Of a DNA stretch of 64,000 bases, positions 49,301 through 57,341 are shown one piece after another. Made by a program: the position numbers and the translations under genes. Within the stretch, counting starts at the first letter, position 1; each line of letters starts with the position of its first letter. The DNA is from CAZPZZ01 sp964591245 (lineage in GTDB: Bacteria; Acidobacteriota; Vicinamibacteria; Vicinamibacterales; UBA8438): the NCBI GenBank assembly GCA_964591245.1, contig CAZPZZ010000003.1, forward strand, positions 1 to 64,000, written 5' to 3'. A model generated the notes under the pieces. That model saw only the letters and a program-made list of their open reading frames with translations, was not told where the DNA came from and made no database searches.

Positions 49301-49565
49301 GCTCCGCCGTTCCGAGCCGTCGCTCTTCTGACCAGACCGACATGGTCAGTGCAGGAACGAACAACAACAGCAAAAACGGAAATACCTGATTCAGCTGGTC
49401 GAGGTTCGCCAGGTTGTCGAGAAAGAACCGGTCCTGCCAGAACGCCGCGGCCGCACTCAAGAAAATAAAGAGCGTTATGAACACGTAGCCGGACGGACTG
49501 CTGAAATACAGCCGCAGATCCCGTTTCGCCAGCGCCCGCACGATTGCGAAGTTGACGTTACCCAT
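46353..49565 (-). CDS. GldF-GldG fusion: ABC-2 permease plus auxiliary GldG domain, with acidic insert
   Basis: A 1070-residue membrane protein. Residues 1-245 form an ABC-2 permease with about six membrane helices (RLYFSSPSGYVFITLFIFLSA, LLLLFVPALTMSVWSEERRLGT). After another helix (ISLAIALVAANVLVA) comes the GldG-type periplasmic domain (about 280-680; IRVVAGSERKRVGVVDTMAKIFG, GKPAMVLVDPLPAVNP). Residues about 680-866 are a low-complexity Glu/Ala/Ser/Thr-rich acidic stretch. Conserved GldG sequence then resumes (GPLNLVIVADLDFIGEQFF), followed by a coiled coil (RRARHRTLERVEAQTAEFVEQ) and a final membrane helix with basic tail. In gliding bacteroidetes GldF and GldG are separate proteins. The ribosome binding site is AGGA. 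It follows the ATPase gene by about 100 bases. Confidence 0.9.
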   Translation of the reverse strand: MGNVNFAIVRALAKRDLRLYFSSPSGYVFITLFIFLSAAAAFWQDRFFLDNLANLDQLNQVFPFLLLLFVPALTMSVWSEERRLGTAELLFTLPATDVEIVLGKYAATLGIYTASLLLSLSHVFVLFFLGSPDLGLMLGNYIGFWLVGAALIPVGMLASMLTANVTVAFILGAVFCGATIFVDSVVAAFSVDGGRLVAPLSVFYPFWDYSKGVLTLSGALAFISVAGFFLYLNILVSSRRHWPREADGLPMWSHHTVRAISLAIALVAANVLVARATVRLDVTAERLSSVSSETRRLLAELPGDRPVFIQAFLSPVVPEALVQARSNLVGILEEIDAIAGPKVEVLVEDTEPFSDAAINAREKFGIGPRAMRDLSGGRSEIAEVFMGVAFTAGAEQQVIPFFDRGLPTEYEIVRTIRVVAGSERKRVGVVDTMAKIFGGQNMASEQQLPQWSVVNELRKQYEVVEVNAEFPIADDIDAILVALPSSMQTDQMVNVTEYIRRGKPAMVLVDPLPAVNPTLSPTEWAGEGNPFTYPPGSARPGPRGNVRQWIEDFGVDWEPTRIVWDSYNPHPDLSYMPSEVVFLGSGNENPETFNPDADIVKDLQELVFLYPGFLRPLDEGDAAIEFEPLLRTGEVSGHNGYFSLVRQSFFGPSINPNPVRQQDDEAFIVAARVRRAGPVAVVDDAAVESESESTSGDGDTPDAAEATEAPLDAAEPEMSADAGAEDSSDVVSGDDEGESDAVEQPGASTSAGTEPEEEEPSPEAADASLTEGATETAAVEAASPAAAEGTPGVEAAEESVVAQTEVSTGQEEESAEDTSSENETALGQVVTDEGEPAEPVATEPEPLEVEAELGVPDEDESPWSTDGPLNLVIVADLDFIGEQFFQIREVAPGNLNFDNVTFFLNAMDSLLEDDSFVELRSRRARHRTLERVEAQTAEFVEQRTLDEQQAEEDAEVALADAQNRLNERVAEVQNRTDIDAQAKQIMARNLEEVENRRLNVLSANIETEKATKIRASLERMETQIRAIQSRIKTAAIALPPLPVFALGVMIFLRRQRREREGAAAARRLRD

Positions 49566-49664
49566 CGTTCCTAATCGTCTCCCGTTGGCCTACCCTCAGT
49601 GGCGTGACATATTCTCGGCGTGGCCGCCGCGCCTGCCGGGACAGGGTCTTCTACTCTGATACGA

Positions 49665-50489
49665 CTAGCCTGCCGCAGGTGGTATGACTCCAGCTGCCGC
49701 CGACTTCCCTACCGACGCGGCCCCAGTCAGGCGATAGAACGGCTTCTCAAGTGAGCCGTCCTCCTTGAGATCGCCCAGCGTGCCGTCGTAAACCAGGCGA
49801 CCATTGTTGATCAGCAGTACCCGGTCAGCGACTGCCTCGACCTCTTGCAAGATGTGGGTCGAGATCAGCACAGTCTTGGTCCCCCCCAGACGCTGAATAT
49901 TCTCGCGGAACTGCTTGATCTGGTTAGGATCGAGTCCCGCGGTGGGCTCGTCCATGATCAAGACCTCGGGATCATGCAACAGCGCCTGCGCCAACCCCAC
50001 ACGCTGCTTGTAGCCCTTTGACAGCTTGCCAATCGGCTTCTCCAGCACAAGTTCCAAGGCGCAGATCCCAACAACCTCTTCTATCCGCTGCTTGAGTCGC
50101 GTTGGCGCCAGCTCACGAGCTTCACCAAAGAAGTGCATCAGCTCGAGGGGTGTCATGTCCGGGTAGAGCGGCCCGCTCTCGGGGAGGTACCCGAGCCGCT
50201 TCGACGCCTGAATCCGGTGTTCACGCACATCGAACCCCGCGATGGCAGCCCGACCCGCGCTCGGAGCCAGAAACCCGGTGAGCATGCGCATCAAGGTCGT
50301 TTTTCCCGCGCCGTTGGGCCCGAGAAACGCCACGATCTGCCCCTGGGGAATCGAGAACGACGCATCGCCTACGGCGACAAAGGGCCCGTAGTACTTACAC
50401 AGCCCCTCGGCCGCAATCATCGCCGGTGGACCATCAGGGCGCACCCCCGTGGTCTGCTGGTCCTCGCGTACCTTATTTTCCTGTTCCAC
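49665..50489 (-). CDS. ABC transporter ATP-binding protein, GldA type
   Basis: ATPase of about 274 residues that powers the adjacent GldFG permease. Walker A is FLGPNGAGKTTLMRM, the signature is LSKGYKQRVGLAQALLHDP, and Walker B is VLIMDEPTAGLDPNQ followed by STHILQEVEAV. The start is uncertain: GTG 50489 has GAGG/AGGG upstream, ATG 50420 begins just before the conserved fold (MIAAEGLCKYYG), and a TTG exists at 50537. It is the first gene of the three-gene unit and divergent from the fluoride channel gene. Confidence 0.94.
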   Translation of the reverse strand: MEQENKVREDQQTTGVRPDGPPAMIAAEGLCKYYGPFVAVGDASFSIPQGQIVAFLGPNGAGKTTLMRMLTGFLAPSAGRAAIAGFDVREHRIQASKRLGYLPESGPLYPDMTPLELMHFFGEARELAPTRLKQRIEEVVGICALELVLEKPIGKLSKGYKQRVGLAQALLHDPEVLIMDEPTAGLDPNQIKQFRENIQRLGGTKTVLISTHILQEVEAVADRVLLINNGRLVYDGTLGDLKEDGSLEKPFYRLTGAASVGKSAAAGVIPPAAG

Positions 50490-50835
50490 GTTCCCTGCCT
50501 CGACCAGAAGGTCAGTCCCAGCACTTCGCGCAGACAATCCGCACCCTATGGACTACTGTGCTCGTCCTATTTTCTTCATCAGACTTGCAACGAGTCCCCG
50601 TGCCTGGGACTTTTCTCGGCCGGTCATGACCACCGTTCTCTCCTACGGCACTAGCCGCCCCCCGCCATCGGACATCGCCACGACGGGTCAGAGATTCAGG
50701 CTTAGGTCGCGCTGCGACCGCACTAAACAAACTCCAAGCATAGCCAATCCGATGAACCGTCTTCAACCCACGCCAACCCGATGCCCATCGCGGCGTGGTA
50801 CCATCCCGATTGCGAACGCCTGTTCCGCACACACC
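50490..50835. other. Divergent intergenic region with one hairpin
   Basis: About 346 bases between the GldA-like gene and crcB. At 50593-50611 AGTCCC and GGGACT form a 6-bp stem with a seven-base loop, followed by TTTTC in the plus direction. It resembles a weak terminator or attenuator in the crcB leader, although no plus-strand gene ends before it. No fluoride riboswitch core was found. Confidence 0.35.
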
Positions 50836-51213
50836 ATGACCCAGGTATTGCTCGTCGGCGCAGGGGGCTTCGTGGGCTCTATCGCGCGCTATCTCATCGC
50901 CGGTTTCGCACAAAGTGCCTCGAATGGTCCCTTTCCGCTCGGTACGCTCATTGTCAACGTCGTGGGGTGTATTGCCATCGGCAGTATCTCTCAGCTGCTC
51001 GAAGGGACGCCCTTCCTCTCTCATAACGGACGCGCCTTCCTAGTTATTGGGTTACTCGGGGGCTTCACCACTTTTTCTACATTCGGCAATGAAACGGTCA
51101 CCCTGCTTCGAGACGCGAGTGCCGTCACCGCCCTACTTAACGTCGCGGGAAACGTTTTCCTCGCGATAGGTGGTGTCTGGCTCGGACGATCGGCCGTCAG
51201 CTACCTCACGTGA
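50836..51213 (+). CDS. crcB: Fluoride channel CrcB/FluC
   Basis: A 125-residue four-helix membrane protein that exports fluoride as a dual-topology dimer. Typical marks are GGFVGSIARYLIAG near the N-terminus, PLGTLIVNVVGCIAIG with the conserved Asn, and the pore motif IGLLGGFTTFSTFGNE. The start is ATG 50836, where the family begins; the frame is open upstream but the extension is hydrophilic and unrelated. There is no clear ribosome binding site. It is a single copy here and may function as a homodimer. Confidence 0.94.
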   Translation: MTQVLLVGAGGFVGSIARYLIAGFAQSASNGPFPLGTLIVNVVGCIAIGSISQLLEGTPFLSHNGRAFLVIGLLGGFTTFSTFGNETVTLLRDASAVTALLNVAGNVFLAIGGVWLGRSAVSYLT

Positions 51214-51339
51214 GTGTCCCTCGACCCCTTCCCTGCTATTGATGACGGCCTGATCGCCCCGAGTGGCCAGGTCGACAAGTGACACTGCTATGCACTGGAG
51301 ACCGCACCGCCTCCGGCAGGCCTGCTATGCTGCAACCAT

Positions 51340-52695
51340 ATGATTCACCATGCACCCCCCTTCAATCGGAGGACACCCCGCTACACGCTGCCAACGCTCA
51401 TGGCAGCGCTCGCCTTGCTACTCGGTAACCTTGAACCGAACGTCGAAGCCCAGACCGACACGCCCATGAACGAATTCGCCGAACGCTACGTCAAACTGGT
51501 GCTCGCATTAGGACAGCACGATCCCGACTCGGTCGATGCCTACTACGGACCCGAGCAGTGGCAGGTCGAGGCCGCTACGGCAGGCCTCCCCCTCGACCAG
51601 ATCGCAGACGCTGCGGATGGACTCGCCGAAGAACTTCGCATCGGATTCGACCACGACACCTCAGTGCCGACGCCAGATGCCCCGGCGCGACTGCGCCACC
51701 AATATCTGCAACGACAGCTACAAGCGCTGGCGGCTCGGGTGCACATGCTCACCGGGCGTACGCTGCCATTTGACGACGAATCGGACATTCTCTACGACGC
51801 GGTTGCCCCACACCGCTCAGAAACCTATTTTTCGGACACACTCATCCAACTTGAGCGAACGCTCCCCGGCGACGGTTCGCTGATCGACCGCTACACCGCA
51901 TTCCGCGCGGAATTCGAGATTCCTCCAGACCGGATAAATCACGTCTTTGACGCAGCTATCGCCGAGTGTCGTCGGCGCACACTCGCACACGTCGACCTTC
52001 CAGGCGAAGAAGAGTTCAGCGTTGAGTATGTGACCGACAAGCCCTGGAGTGGGTACAACTGGTACCAAGGAGGGTTCCGGAGCCTGATTCAGGTGAACAC
52101 CGACTTACCCATTCATATCGATCGGGCGATCGACTTAGCCTGCCACGAGGGGTACCCAGGTCACCATGTCTACAACGTGCTGCTTGAGCGCCACCTGGTT
52201 CGAGACCGCGGGTGGCCGGAATTCTCGGTATACCCGCTGTTTTCACCACAATCCCTGATTGCCGAGGGCACCGCGAACTATGGGATCGAGATTACGTTCT
52301 CAGAAGAAGAACGGCTCGACTTCGAACGAGACGTACTATTTCCCGCGGCGGGACTCGACGGCTCTCGTGCCACAAGATATTACGAGATCCAGGCCCTGGT
52401 CGCCCGACTCGACTACGCTGGCAACGAGGCTGCACGACGCTATCTGAATGGCGAGATCGACCGGGCTGCCGCCACGAACTGGCTGAGCCAGTACGCCCTG
52501 ATGGATCCTGCTCGAGCTGAACAGCGTACGCAATTTTTCGACCATTACCGCAGCTACGTCATCAACTACAACCTGGGTAAAGACCTCGTGGCCGCATTTA
52601 TCGAACGTACAAGCGACGGTACAAACACCGGTCGGTGGCAGGCCTTCACGGGACTACTCGCATCGCCCCGATTGCCCTCCGGATTACGCGAGTAA
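51340..52695 (+). CDS. DUF885 family protein (putative secreted metallopeptidase-like)
   Basis: A 451-residue protein. The N-terminus is hydrophobic after a basic stretch (TLMAALALLLGN, then VEAQ), so export is likely. The hallmark is ACHEGYPGHHVYNVLLER, the HEGxPGHH box of the DUF885 family, which resembles a zinc-peptidase HExxH helix with a second pair of histidines. A downstream SLIAEGTANYGIE could supply a glutamate ligand. Most of the chain is helical, as in the family. It is monocistronic, 126 bases after crcB on the same strand. Peptidase activity is inferred by family resemblance only. Confidence 0.85.
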   Translation: MIHHAPPFNRRTPRYTLPTLMAALALLLGNLEPNVEAQTDTPMNEFAERYVKLVLALGQHDPDSVDAYYGPEQWQVEAATAGLPLDQIADAADGLAEELRIGFDHDTSVPTPDAPARLRHQYLQRQLQALAARVHMLTGRTLPFDDESDILYDAVAPHRSETYFSDTLIQLERTLPGDGSLIDRYTAFRAEFEIPPDRINHVFDAAIAECRRRTLAHVDLPGEEEFSVEYVTDKPWSGYNWYQGGFRSLIQVNTDLPIHIDRAIDLACHEGYPGHHVYNVLLERHLVRDRGWPEFSVYPLFSPQSLIAEGTANYGIEITFSEEERLDFERDVLFPAAGLDGSRATRYYEIQALVARLDYAGNEAARRYLNGEIDRAAATNWLSQYALMDPARAEQRTQFFDHYRSYVINYNLGKDLVAAFIERTSDGTNTGRWQAFTGLLASPRLPSGLRE

Positions 52696-52770
52696 CCTTG
52701 CCACACGCAAAGTTCCCGATCACGCAACCACCGGGATGATGGAGCCACGCGGCGGAAGGGACGTGTACCG

Positions 52771-53232
52771 ATGAAGAAGAAACGAGAGCCTGGAATCTGG
52801 CTCGCACTGGCCTGCTCGATATGGGGAATCTCACTCACCGCACAGTCAGCGACTCCGCCGGCTCAAGCGCCCCTGGTGATGAACTGGGAGTCAGTGGAGT
52901 GGGGCCCGCCGTCGGAGCGTCCAGGGTTCCCAGCCGGCCTCCGAAACGCCCCCGTCGCAACGGATCCCGAAACAGAGGGGCCGACCTATCTGGCGCGATT
53001 TCCAGCGGGAAGCCGCTTCAAGATGCACTGGCACACGCACACGGAGACCGTGGTCGTGCTCGAAGGCAACGTCGACATTATCCTCGACGGGACCCGCCAC
53101 ACGGCCACGGAGGGAAGCTATATCCTCATCCCTGGTCTGGCACACCACGAGTGGGTGGTCCCAGACACGGGTGACGTGGTTCTACTGGCACGACGAGACG
53201 GACCGGCAGATTTTCATTTCGTCGAACCATAA
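52771..53232 (+). CDS. Secreted small cupin-domain protein
   Basis: A 153-residue exported single-domain cupin. The signal peptide (KKKREPGIWLALACSIWGISLTAQS) starts at ATG 52771 behind GGAAGGG. Cupin motif 1 supplies metal-ligand candidates in FKMHWHTHTETVVVLEGNVDI. Motif 2 contains GSYILIPGLAHHEWVV with the last histidine. Together these give a plausible three-His/one-Glu site. It lies 75 bases after the DUF885 gene and converges on the serine hydrolase (22 bases between stops). The substrate is unknown. Confidence 0.85.
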   Translation: MKKKREPGIWLALACSIWGISLTAQSATPPAQAPLVMNWESVEWGPPSERPGFPAGLRNAPVATDPETEGPTYLARFPAGSRFKMHWHTHTETVVVLEGNVDIILDGTRHTATEGSYILIPGLAHHEWVVPDTGDVVLLARRDGPADFHFVEP

Positions 53233-53254
53233 AAAGCCCGACGACACCCGCCTT

Positions 53255-54592
53255 CTAATGCACGATTGCCTGGTATACGAGATTCCGCGAGAGCCCCTGC
53301 ACCTCTCCGCTCTCAGCACCACGGTGTTGGATCATGCCAACGAAGGCCAGATCAGTCTCAGGGTCAATCCAAAACCACGTCCCGGCGGCGCCATACCAAT
53401 ACGCCGTCCCGTTCGGCCACGGCTCGCCGGCTGCTGCCGCGTCCATAACCACGGCGAAATCGAGTCCAAACCCCTGGCCCGGGGAGGCGGTGTACCCCAA
53501 TGGCAATCCCTGCCCCTGGGCCATCTTGCCCAATGGTTCGTGAAGCAAATGGTTCGTACGCATCATCTCGATGGTACGAGGGGCAAGTAACCGCGCCCCA
53601 TCCAACGCCCCTCCATTGAGCAGCATCTGCGTGAACCGCAGATAGTCACCCACGGTCGAGTAGAGGCCACCGCCGCCCGACGGCCCGGCCGGAGGTCGCG
53701 TCCTGATTTCGGTGCCCGTCAGTTCCAGTTCTCCGCTCTCTCCAACTCGATGCTCCCGCCCGGCGCGATCTTCACGGCCCGCCGGTACGAAGAACGCGGT
53801 ATTGGCCATACCCAGTGGCTCAAAGATTCTGCTCAGGAGAAATTCATCGAAGGGTTGGCCTGACAACTTCTCCACGAGGTACCCCTGCACGTCCACCGAG
53901 ATACTGTAGAAATAACTCGTGCCAGGCTGCGCCCGAAGAGGTAGGGTCCCGAGCTTTTCGATCATTACCTGCAAGGGTGCATCGGCATTGAGCACTCCTT
54001 CCGTTCGATACACGCTGCTCATAGGATCCGCATCGGTCAATGCATACGCCAATCCGCCTGAATGCGTCATCAACTCACGCATCGTCATCGACCGCTGGGC
54101 GTCCTGCAGCACGGGCGCGCCATCCGCAGATTCGCCGGCGCGCACCTGGAGATCGGCGAACTCGGGAATGTACTTCGACACCGGGTCATTGAGCCGCCAC
54201 AACCCCTCCTCGTAGAGCATCATCATGGCTACGCCAGTGATGGGCTTCGTCATCGAGTAAATGCGAAAAATGGTGTCAGTCGAGATCGGCGTCGCCGATT
54301 CAACGTCCTGGACTCCGACGGCATCGACAAAGGCAACCTTCCCGTGGCGCGCCAACATCGTCACCACGCCGGCAAGCTTACCGTCGGCAACCATCTGTTC
54401 CATGCTAGCTGCAAGCCTCTCGAGCCGGGCCGAGGACAACCCGACGTCAGCTGGAGCCACAACACTCAAATCGCGCGCACCATGATGTCCATGTCCATCG
54501 TGGGTTTGCGCCCGAACGGCACCACCGGCGACCAGTGCCACCAGCATCACGATGCACGTCAGCCTCACCGAATATTCGACCGCTCTCTGCAT
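53255..54592 (-). CDS. Secreted serine hydrolase, beta-lactamase/class C family, copy A
   Basis: A 445-residue exported hydrolase of the beta-lactamase/DD-peptidase/esterase clan. Catalytic motifs are SMTK (S113-K116) and a tyrosine motif FYSIS (Y229), as in EstB-like esterases. Further family blocks are MTMRELMTHSGGL and GGGGLYSTVGDYLRF. Right after the signal peptide (GGAVRAQ) is a histidine-rich stretch THDGHGHHGARDLS. ATG 54592 has GGAGAG eight bases upstream. It is a tandem paralogue of the next gene upstream (54701-56056), same strand, 108 bases apart, with extensive identity. Whether it acts on peptides, esters or lactams cannot be read from the sequence. Confidence 0.92.
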   Translation of the reverse strand: MQRAVEYSVRLTCIVMLVALVAGGAVRAQTHDGHGHHGARDLSVVAPADVGLSSARLERLAASMEQMVADGKLAGVVTMLARHGKVAFVDAVGVQDVESATPISTDTIFRIYSMTKPITGVAMMMLYEEGLWRLNDPVSKYIPEFADLQVRAGESADGAPVLQDAQRSMTMRELMTHSGGLAYALTDADPMSSVYRTEGVLNADAPLQVMIEKLGTLPLRAQPGTSYFYSISVDVQGYLVEKLSGQPFDEFLLSRIFEPLGMANTAFFVPAGREDRAGREHRVGESGELELTGTEIRTRPPAGPSGGGGLYSTVGDYLRFTQMLLNGGALDGARLLAPRTIEMMRTNHLLHEPLGKMAQGQGLPLGYTASPGQGFGLDFAVVMDAAAAGEPWPNGTAYWYGAAGTWFWIDPETDLAFVGMIQHRGAESGEVQGLSRNLVYQAIVH

Positions 54593-54700
54593 GACTGTTG
54601 CTCTCCAAATGCTTCCAGACCCCCGACATCTCCAGGCCCGGGACAGCCCATCACCACGTCTCCAGGGTTCAGATCCCCTGGCGCGACAACAAGAACTCCA

Positions 54701-56056
54701 CTAGTGCACGATGGCCTGATAGGTCAGGTTACGCGACAACCCTTGTACGTCACCGGCCGCTGCGCCAAAATGCTGAATCATGCCGACAAACACCACATCG
54801 GTCACCGGATCGATCCAGAACCAGGTTCCCGCCGCACCACCCCAGAAGTACGTGCCATCGGCATATGGCTCACCAACGGCTGCCGCATCCATCGCGACAC
54901 CGAAATCCAGGCCAAAGCCTCGTCCTTGGGGCATCGTGGCGAGAGGCTCGGGAAGCAGGTGGTTCGTGCGCATCATGTCGACCGTCCGCGGCGAAAGCAG
55001 GCGCACGCCCCCCAGCTCGCCACCGTTAAGCAGCATCTGGGAGAACTTGAGATAGTCGCCAGCCGTGGAATAGAGCCCACCGCCACCCGATGGACCGGCC
55101 GGCGGTTGTGTACGCACGGTGCCGTCAATAAGCATGTTCGAGCCTGCGGCCAGCTCGAGCTCACCGTCATCTCCGGCCGCATGAATACGTGCCGCCCGCC
55201 CGAGGCTCCCGACGGGGACAAAAAAGCCCGTGTCACCCATTCCAAGCGGCTCGAAGACCCGATTCAACAGGAACTCGTCAAAGGGCTGCCCGGAGAGCTT
55301 CTCCACGAGATACCCCTGCACGTCGACACCGATACTGTAAAAATAGCCCGTACCGGGTTGCGACCGGAGCGGGAGGTCGGCCAGGGTGTCAATCAGCGAT
55401 TGCAACGTGAAACTTTGCGATTCTTCACTGGCATCCGGCGGGTAAAAATTGATCACACCGGCGTCCTGATACATCTGCCCCACCGGGGCTCTGGCGCTGA
55501 GCCCATAGTCCAGCCCTCCCGAGTGGGTCATCAACTCTCGCATCGTCATCGAACGCGTCGCATCCTCTAGCACCGGCGAACCGTCGGCGGCCTCACCCAC
55601 ATAGACCTTCAGATCGGCGAATTCCGGAATGTACTTCGACACCGGATCATTCAACCGCCATTTCCCTTCCTCGTAGAGCATCATCATGGCCACCCCGGTG
55701 ACCGGTTTGGTCATCGAGTAGATGAGGAAGATCGAATCCTCCGCTGCGGGAGCGTCGCTATCAACGTTCAATACACCGGCAGCGTGCGAGAAGACGGTAC
55801 GGCCGTGCCTCGCCATCATGGTCACGACGCCGGCCAATTTGCCATCGTCGACCATCTGCTGCATGCCAGCGGCAAGTCGCTCAAGACGCTCAGCCGACAC
55901 CCCCACAGAACCCGGGCTGGCGTGACTGAGATCGCGTGCGCCCATATGGGCGCCATGGTGGTCATGATGCTGCGCCGCGGCCGAGGTCCCAAGGACCAAG
56001 AGAGCGAGCGCAATGAACGTGGGAAGACGGAATCCGGAGGTGACGGTATCTCGCAT
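54701..56056 (-). CDS. Secreted serine hydrolase, beta-lactamase/class C family, copy B
   Basis: A 451-residue paralogue of copy A. SMTK lies at S114-K117 and the tyrosine motif in YFYSIGVDVQGYLVEKL. The same MTMRELMTHSGGL and GGGGLYSTAGDYLKF blocks are present. The mature N-terminus again carries a histidine cluster (HHDHHGAHMGARDLS) directly after the signal peptide (LGTSAAAQ). ATG 56056 has AGGAG eight bases upstream. It is the first gene of the tandem pair and divergent from the fumarylacetoacetase-fold gene at 56253. The duplication is old enough for clear divergence in the middle section. Confidence 0.92.
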   Translation of the reverse strand: MRDTVTSGFRLPTFIALALLVLGTSAAAQHHDHHGAHMGARDLSHASPGSVGVSAERLERLAAGMQQMVDDGKLAGVVTMMARHGRTVFSHAAGVLNVDSDAPAAEDSIFLIYSMTKPVTGVAMMMLYEEGKWRLNDPVSKYIPEFADLKVYVGEAADGSPVLEDATRSMTMRELMTHSGGLDYGLSARAPVGQMYQDAGVINFYPPDASEESQSFTLQSLIDTLADLPLRSQPGTGYFYSIGVDVQGYLVEKLSGQPFDEFLLNRVFEPLGMGDTGFFVPVGSLGRAARIHAAGDDGELELAAGSNMLIDGTVRTQPPAGPSGGGGLYSTAGDYLKFSQMLLNGGELGGVRLLSPRTVDMMRTNHLLPEPLATMPQGRGFGLDFGVAMDAAAVGEPYADGTYFWGGAAGTWFWIDPVTDVVFVGMIQHFGAAAGDVQGLSRNLTYQAIVH

Positions 56057-56252
56057 GGTTCAGCTCCTGGGGCACAGACAGTTTTCCAGCGGCCCTTAGC
56101 CTATCGCAGACGGGACCTCAACGGGAAAGCTCCTGTTGACGCAGCCGGATCCGCCCCCTAGGATGGAGAGATTCTGCCGGCAGTAATACGAGCCTTTATC
56201 CGCTTGAAGACCGGCATCGTGTGCAGATTTTTATTTTTCGCAAGGAGGCACC

Positions 56253-57083
56253 GTGACCCGTAGATTTTCCACCATCGCGGCAGTGGTTCTCACCTCGGCC
56301 CTGTGGGCGGGGGTGGTTGACGCCCAGACGTCCTATGTCCGCTATTCCCAGGACGACGGGCCGATCTACTGGGGAGTCCTGAACGACTCATTCATCTCCC
56401 GGCTCAGCGATGCCCCCTACCTTGGCGGCGAACAGACCGGCCACGTGGTTGCACGGTCATCCGTCCGCCTGGAGGCACCAGTTGACCCCAAATTGATCCT
56501 GATGACCGCGTTCAATTTCCGGAGCCATATCACCGGCGAGCCTGCAGAAGAGCCAGGCATGTTCATCGTCCCGGCGAATTCGGTGGTCGGCCCGGAAGAT
56601 CCGATCATCCGGCCCGCCGCTTCAACGAACCTGCACTACGAAGCAGAGTTGGTATCCGTCGTCGGTAAACGAGCGGCGAACGTGTCGGTCGAGGATGCCC
56701 CAGGCTATATTTTCGGTGTCACGGCAGGCAATGACGTGAGTGAACGAGTCTGGCAAGCCAATGATATTCAGTGGGTCCGGGCAAAGGGTAGCCGCGGCTT
56801 CAACGCCGTTGGTCCCGCGCTCGTCACCGGTCTCGACACCACAAACCTGGAAATTGTCGGCACGCTGAACGGAGAAGAAAAGCAACGTGGCAATAGCTCC
56901 GATCTCCTCTTCAACATGGCCCAGATGCTGAGCTACATCTCGAAGTACGTGACCCTCGAGCCAGGCGATCTTATCTGGTCTGGCACCATGGGCAGTACCG
57001 AAGCAATGACCCCCGGTGACATCTACCAGGTTGAAGTGAAGGGCGTCGGCACCCTCAGCAACGAGGTCGTACAAGGGAAGTAG
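56253..57083 (+). CDS. Secreted fumarylacetoacetate hydrolase (FAH)-family protein
   Basis: A 276-residue FAH-fold protein with an unusual signal peptide (RRFSTIAAVVLTSALWAGVVDAQ). FAH enzymes normally act in the cytoplasm on C-C bonds of acylpyruvates or related diketo acids. Metal-ligand candidates are kept: the glutamates in HYEAELVSVVG and the aspartate in AGNDVSERVWQ, with lysine in RAKGSRGFNAVGP. The C-terminal block LEPGDLIWSGTMGSTE matches the usual 'PGDxIxTGTP'. The start is GTG 56253, fixed by AAGGAGG four bases upstream. It is divergent from the serine hydrolase pair and convergent with the quinoprotein gene. Periplasmic hydrolysis of an extracellular substrate is inferred. Confidence 0.88.
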   Translation: MTRRFSTIAAVVLTSALWAGVVDAQTSYVRYSQDDGPIYWGVLNDSFISRLSDAPYLGGEQTGHVVARSSVRLEAPVDPKLILMTAFNFRSHITGEPAEEPGMFIVPANSVVGPEDPIIRPAASTNLHYEAELVSVVGKRAANVSVEDAPGYIFGVTAGNDVSERVWQANDIQWVRAKGSRGFNAVGPALVTGLDTTNLEIVGTLNGEEKQRGNSSDLLFNMAQMLSYISKYVTLEPGDLIWSGTMGSTEAMTPGDIYQVEVKGVGTLSNEVVQGK

Positions 57084-57341
57084 GGTCAAACTCCGGCAGA
57101 CCCCACCGCCTCTCCGCGTCCCGGGCCGGCTTCGAAAACGGGACGAGGCCCCTGCTGGTCAATGGGGTTCAATAGGCTCGCCACGATGCGTGGTGAGCCG
57201 AGCCCCGTTGGCCGACCGACCGGTGCCGGGAAAGCCGCCATCCGCCGGACGTGTTTTCCCAGTCGCATGTCGTCCGATGTCGATCGGCGGATTACGTCCG
57301 CGTCACGTTTTCCCGTACGTCGTAACTCTGTGGCTCGTACG

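Noticed and set aside
50640..50760. Possible fluoride riboswitch upstream of crcB
   Set aside because: The only GGCGATG-like string in the leader is on the opposite strand and the rest of the consensus is missing.
54062..55570. A 502-codon plus-strand open frame opposite the serine hydrolase pair
   Set aside because: It is antisense to two well-supported genes, is Arg/His/Pro-rich with no domain, and reflects the high GC content.
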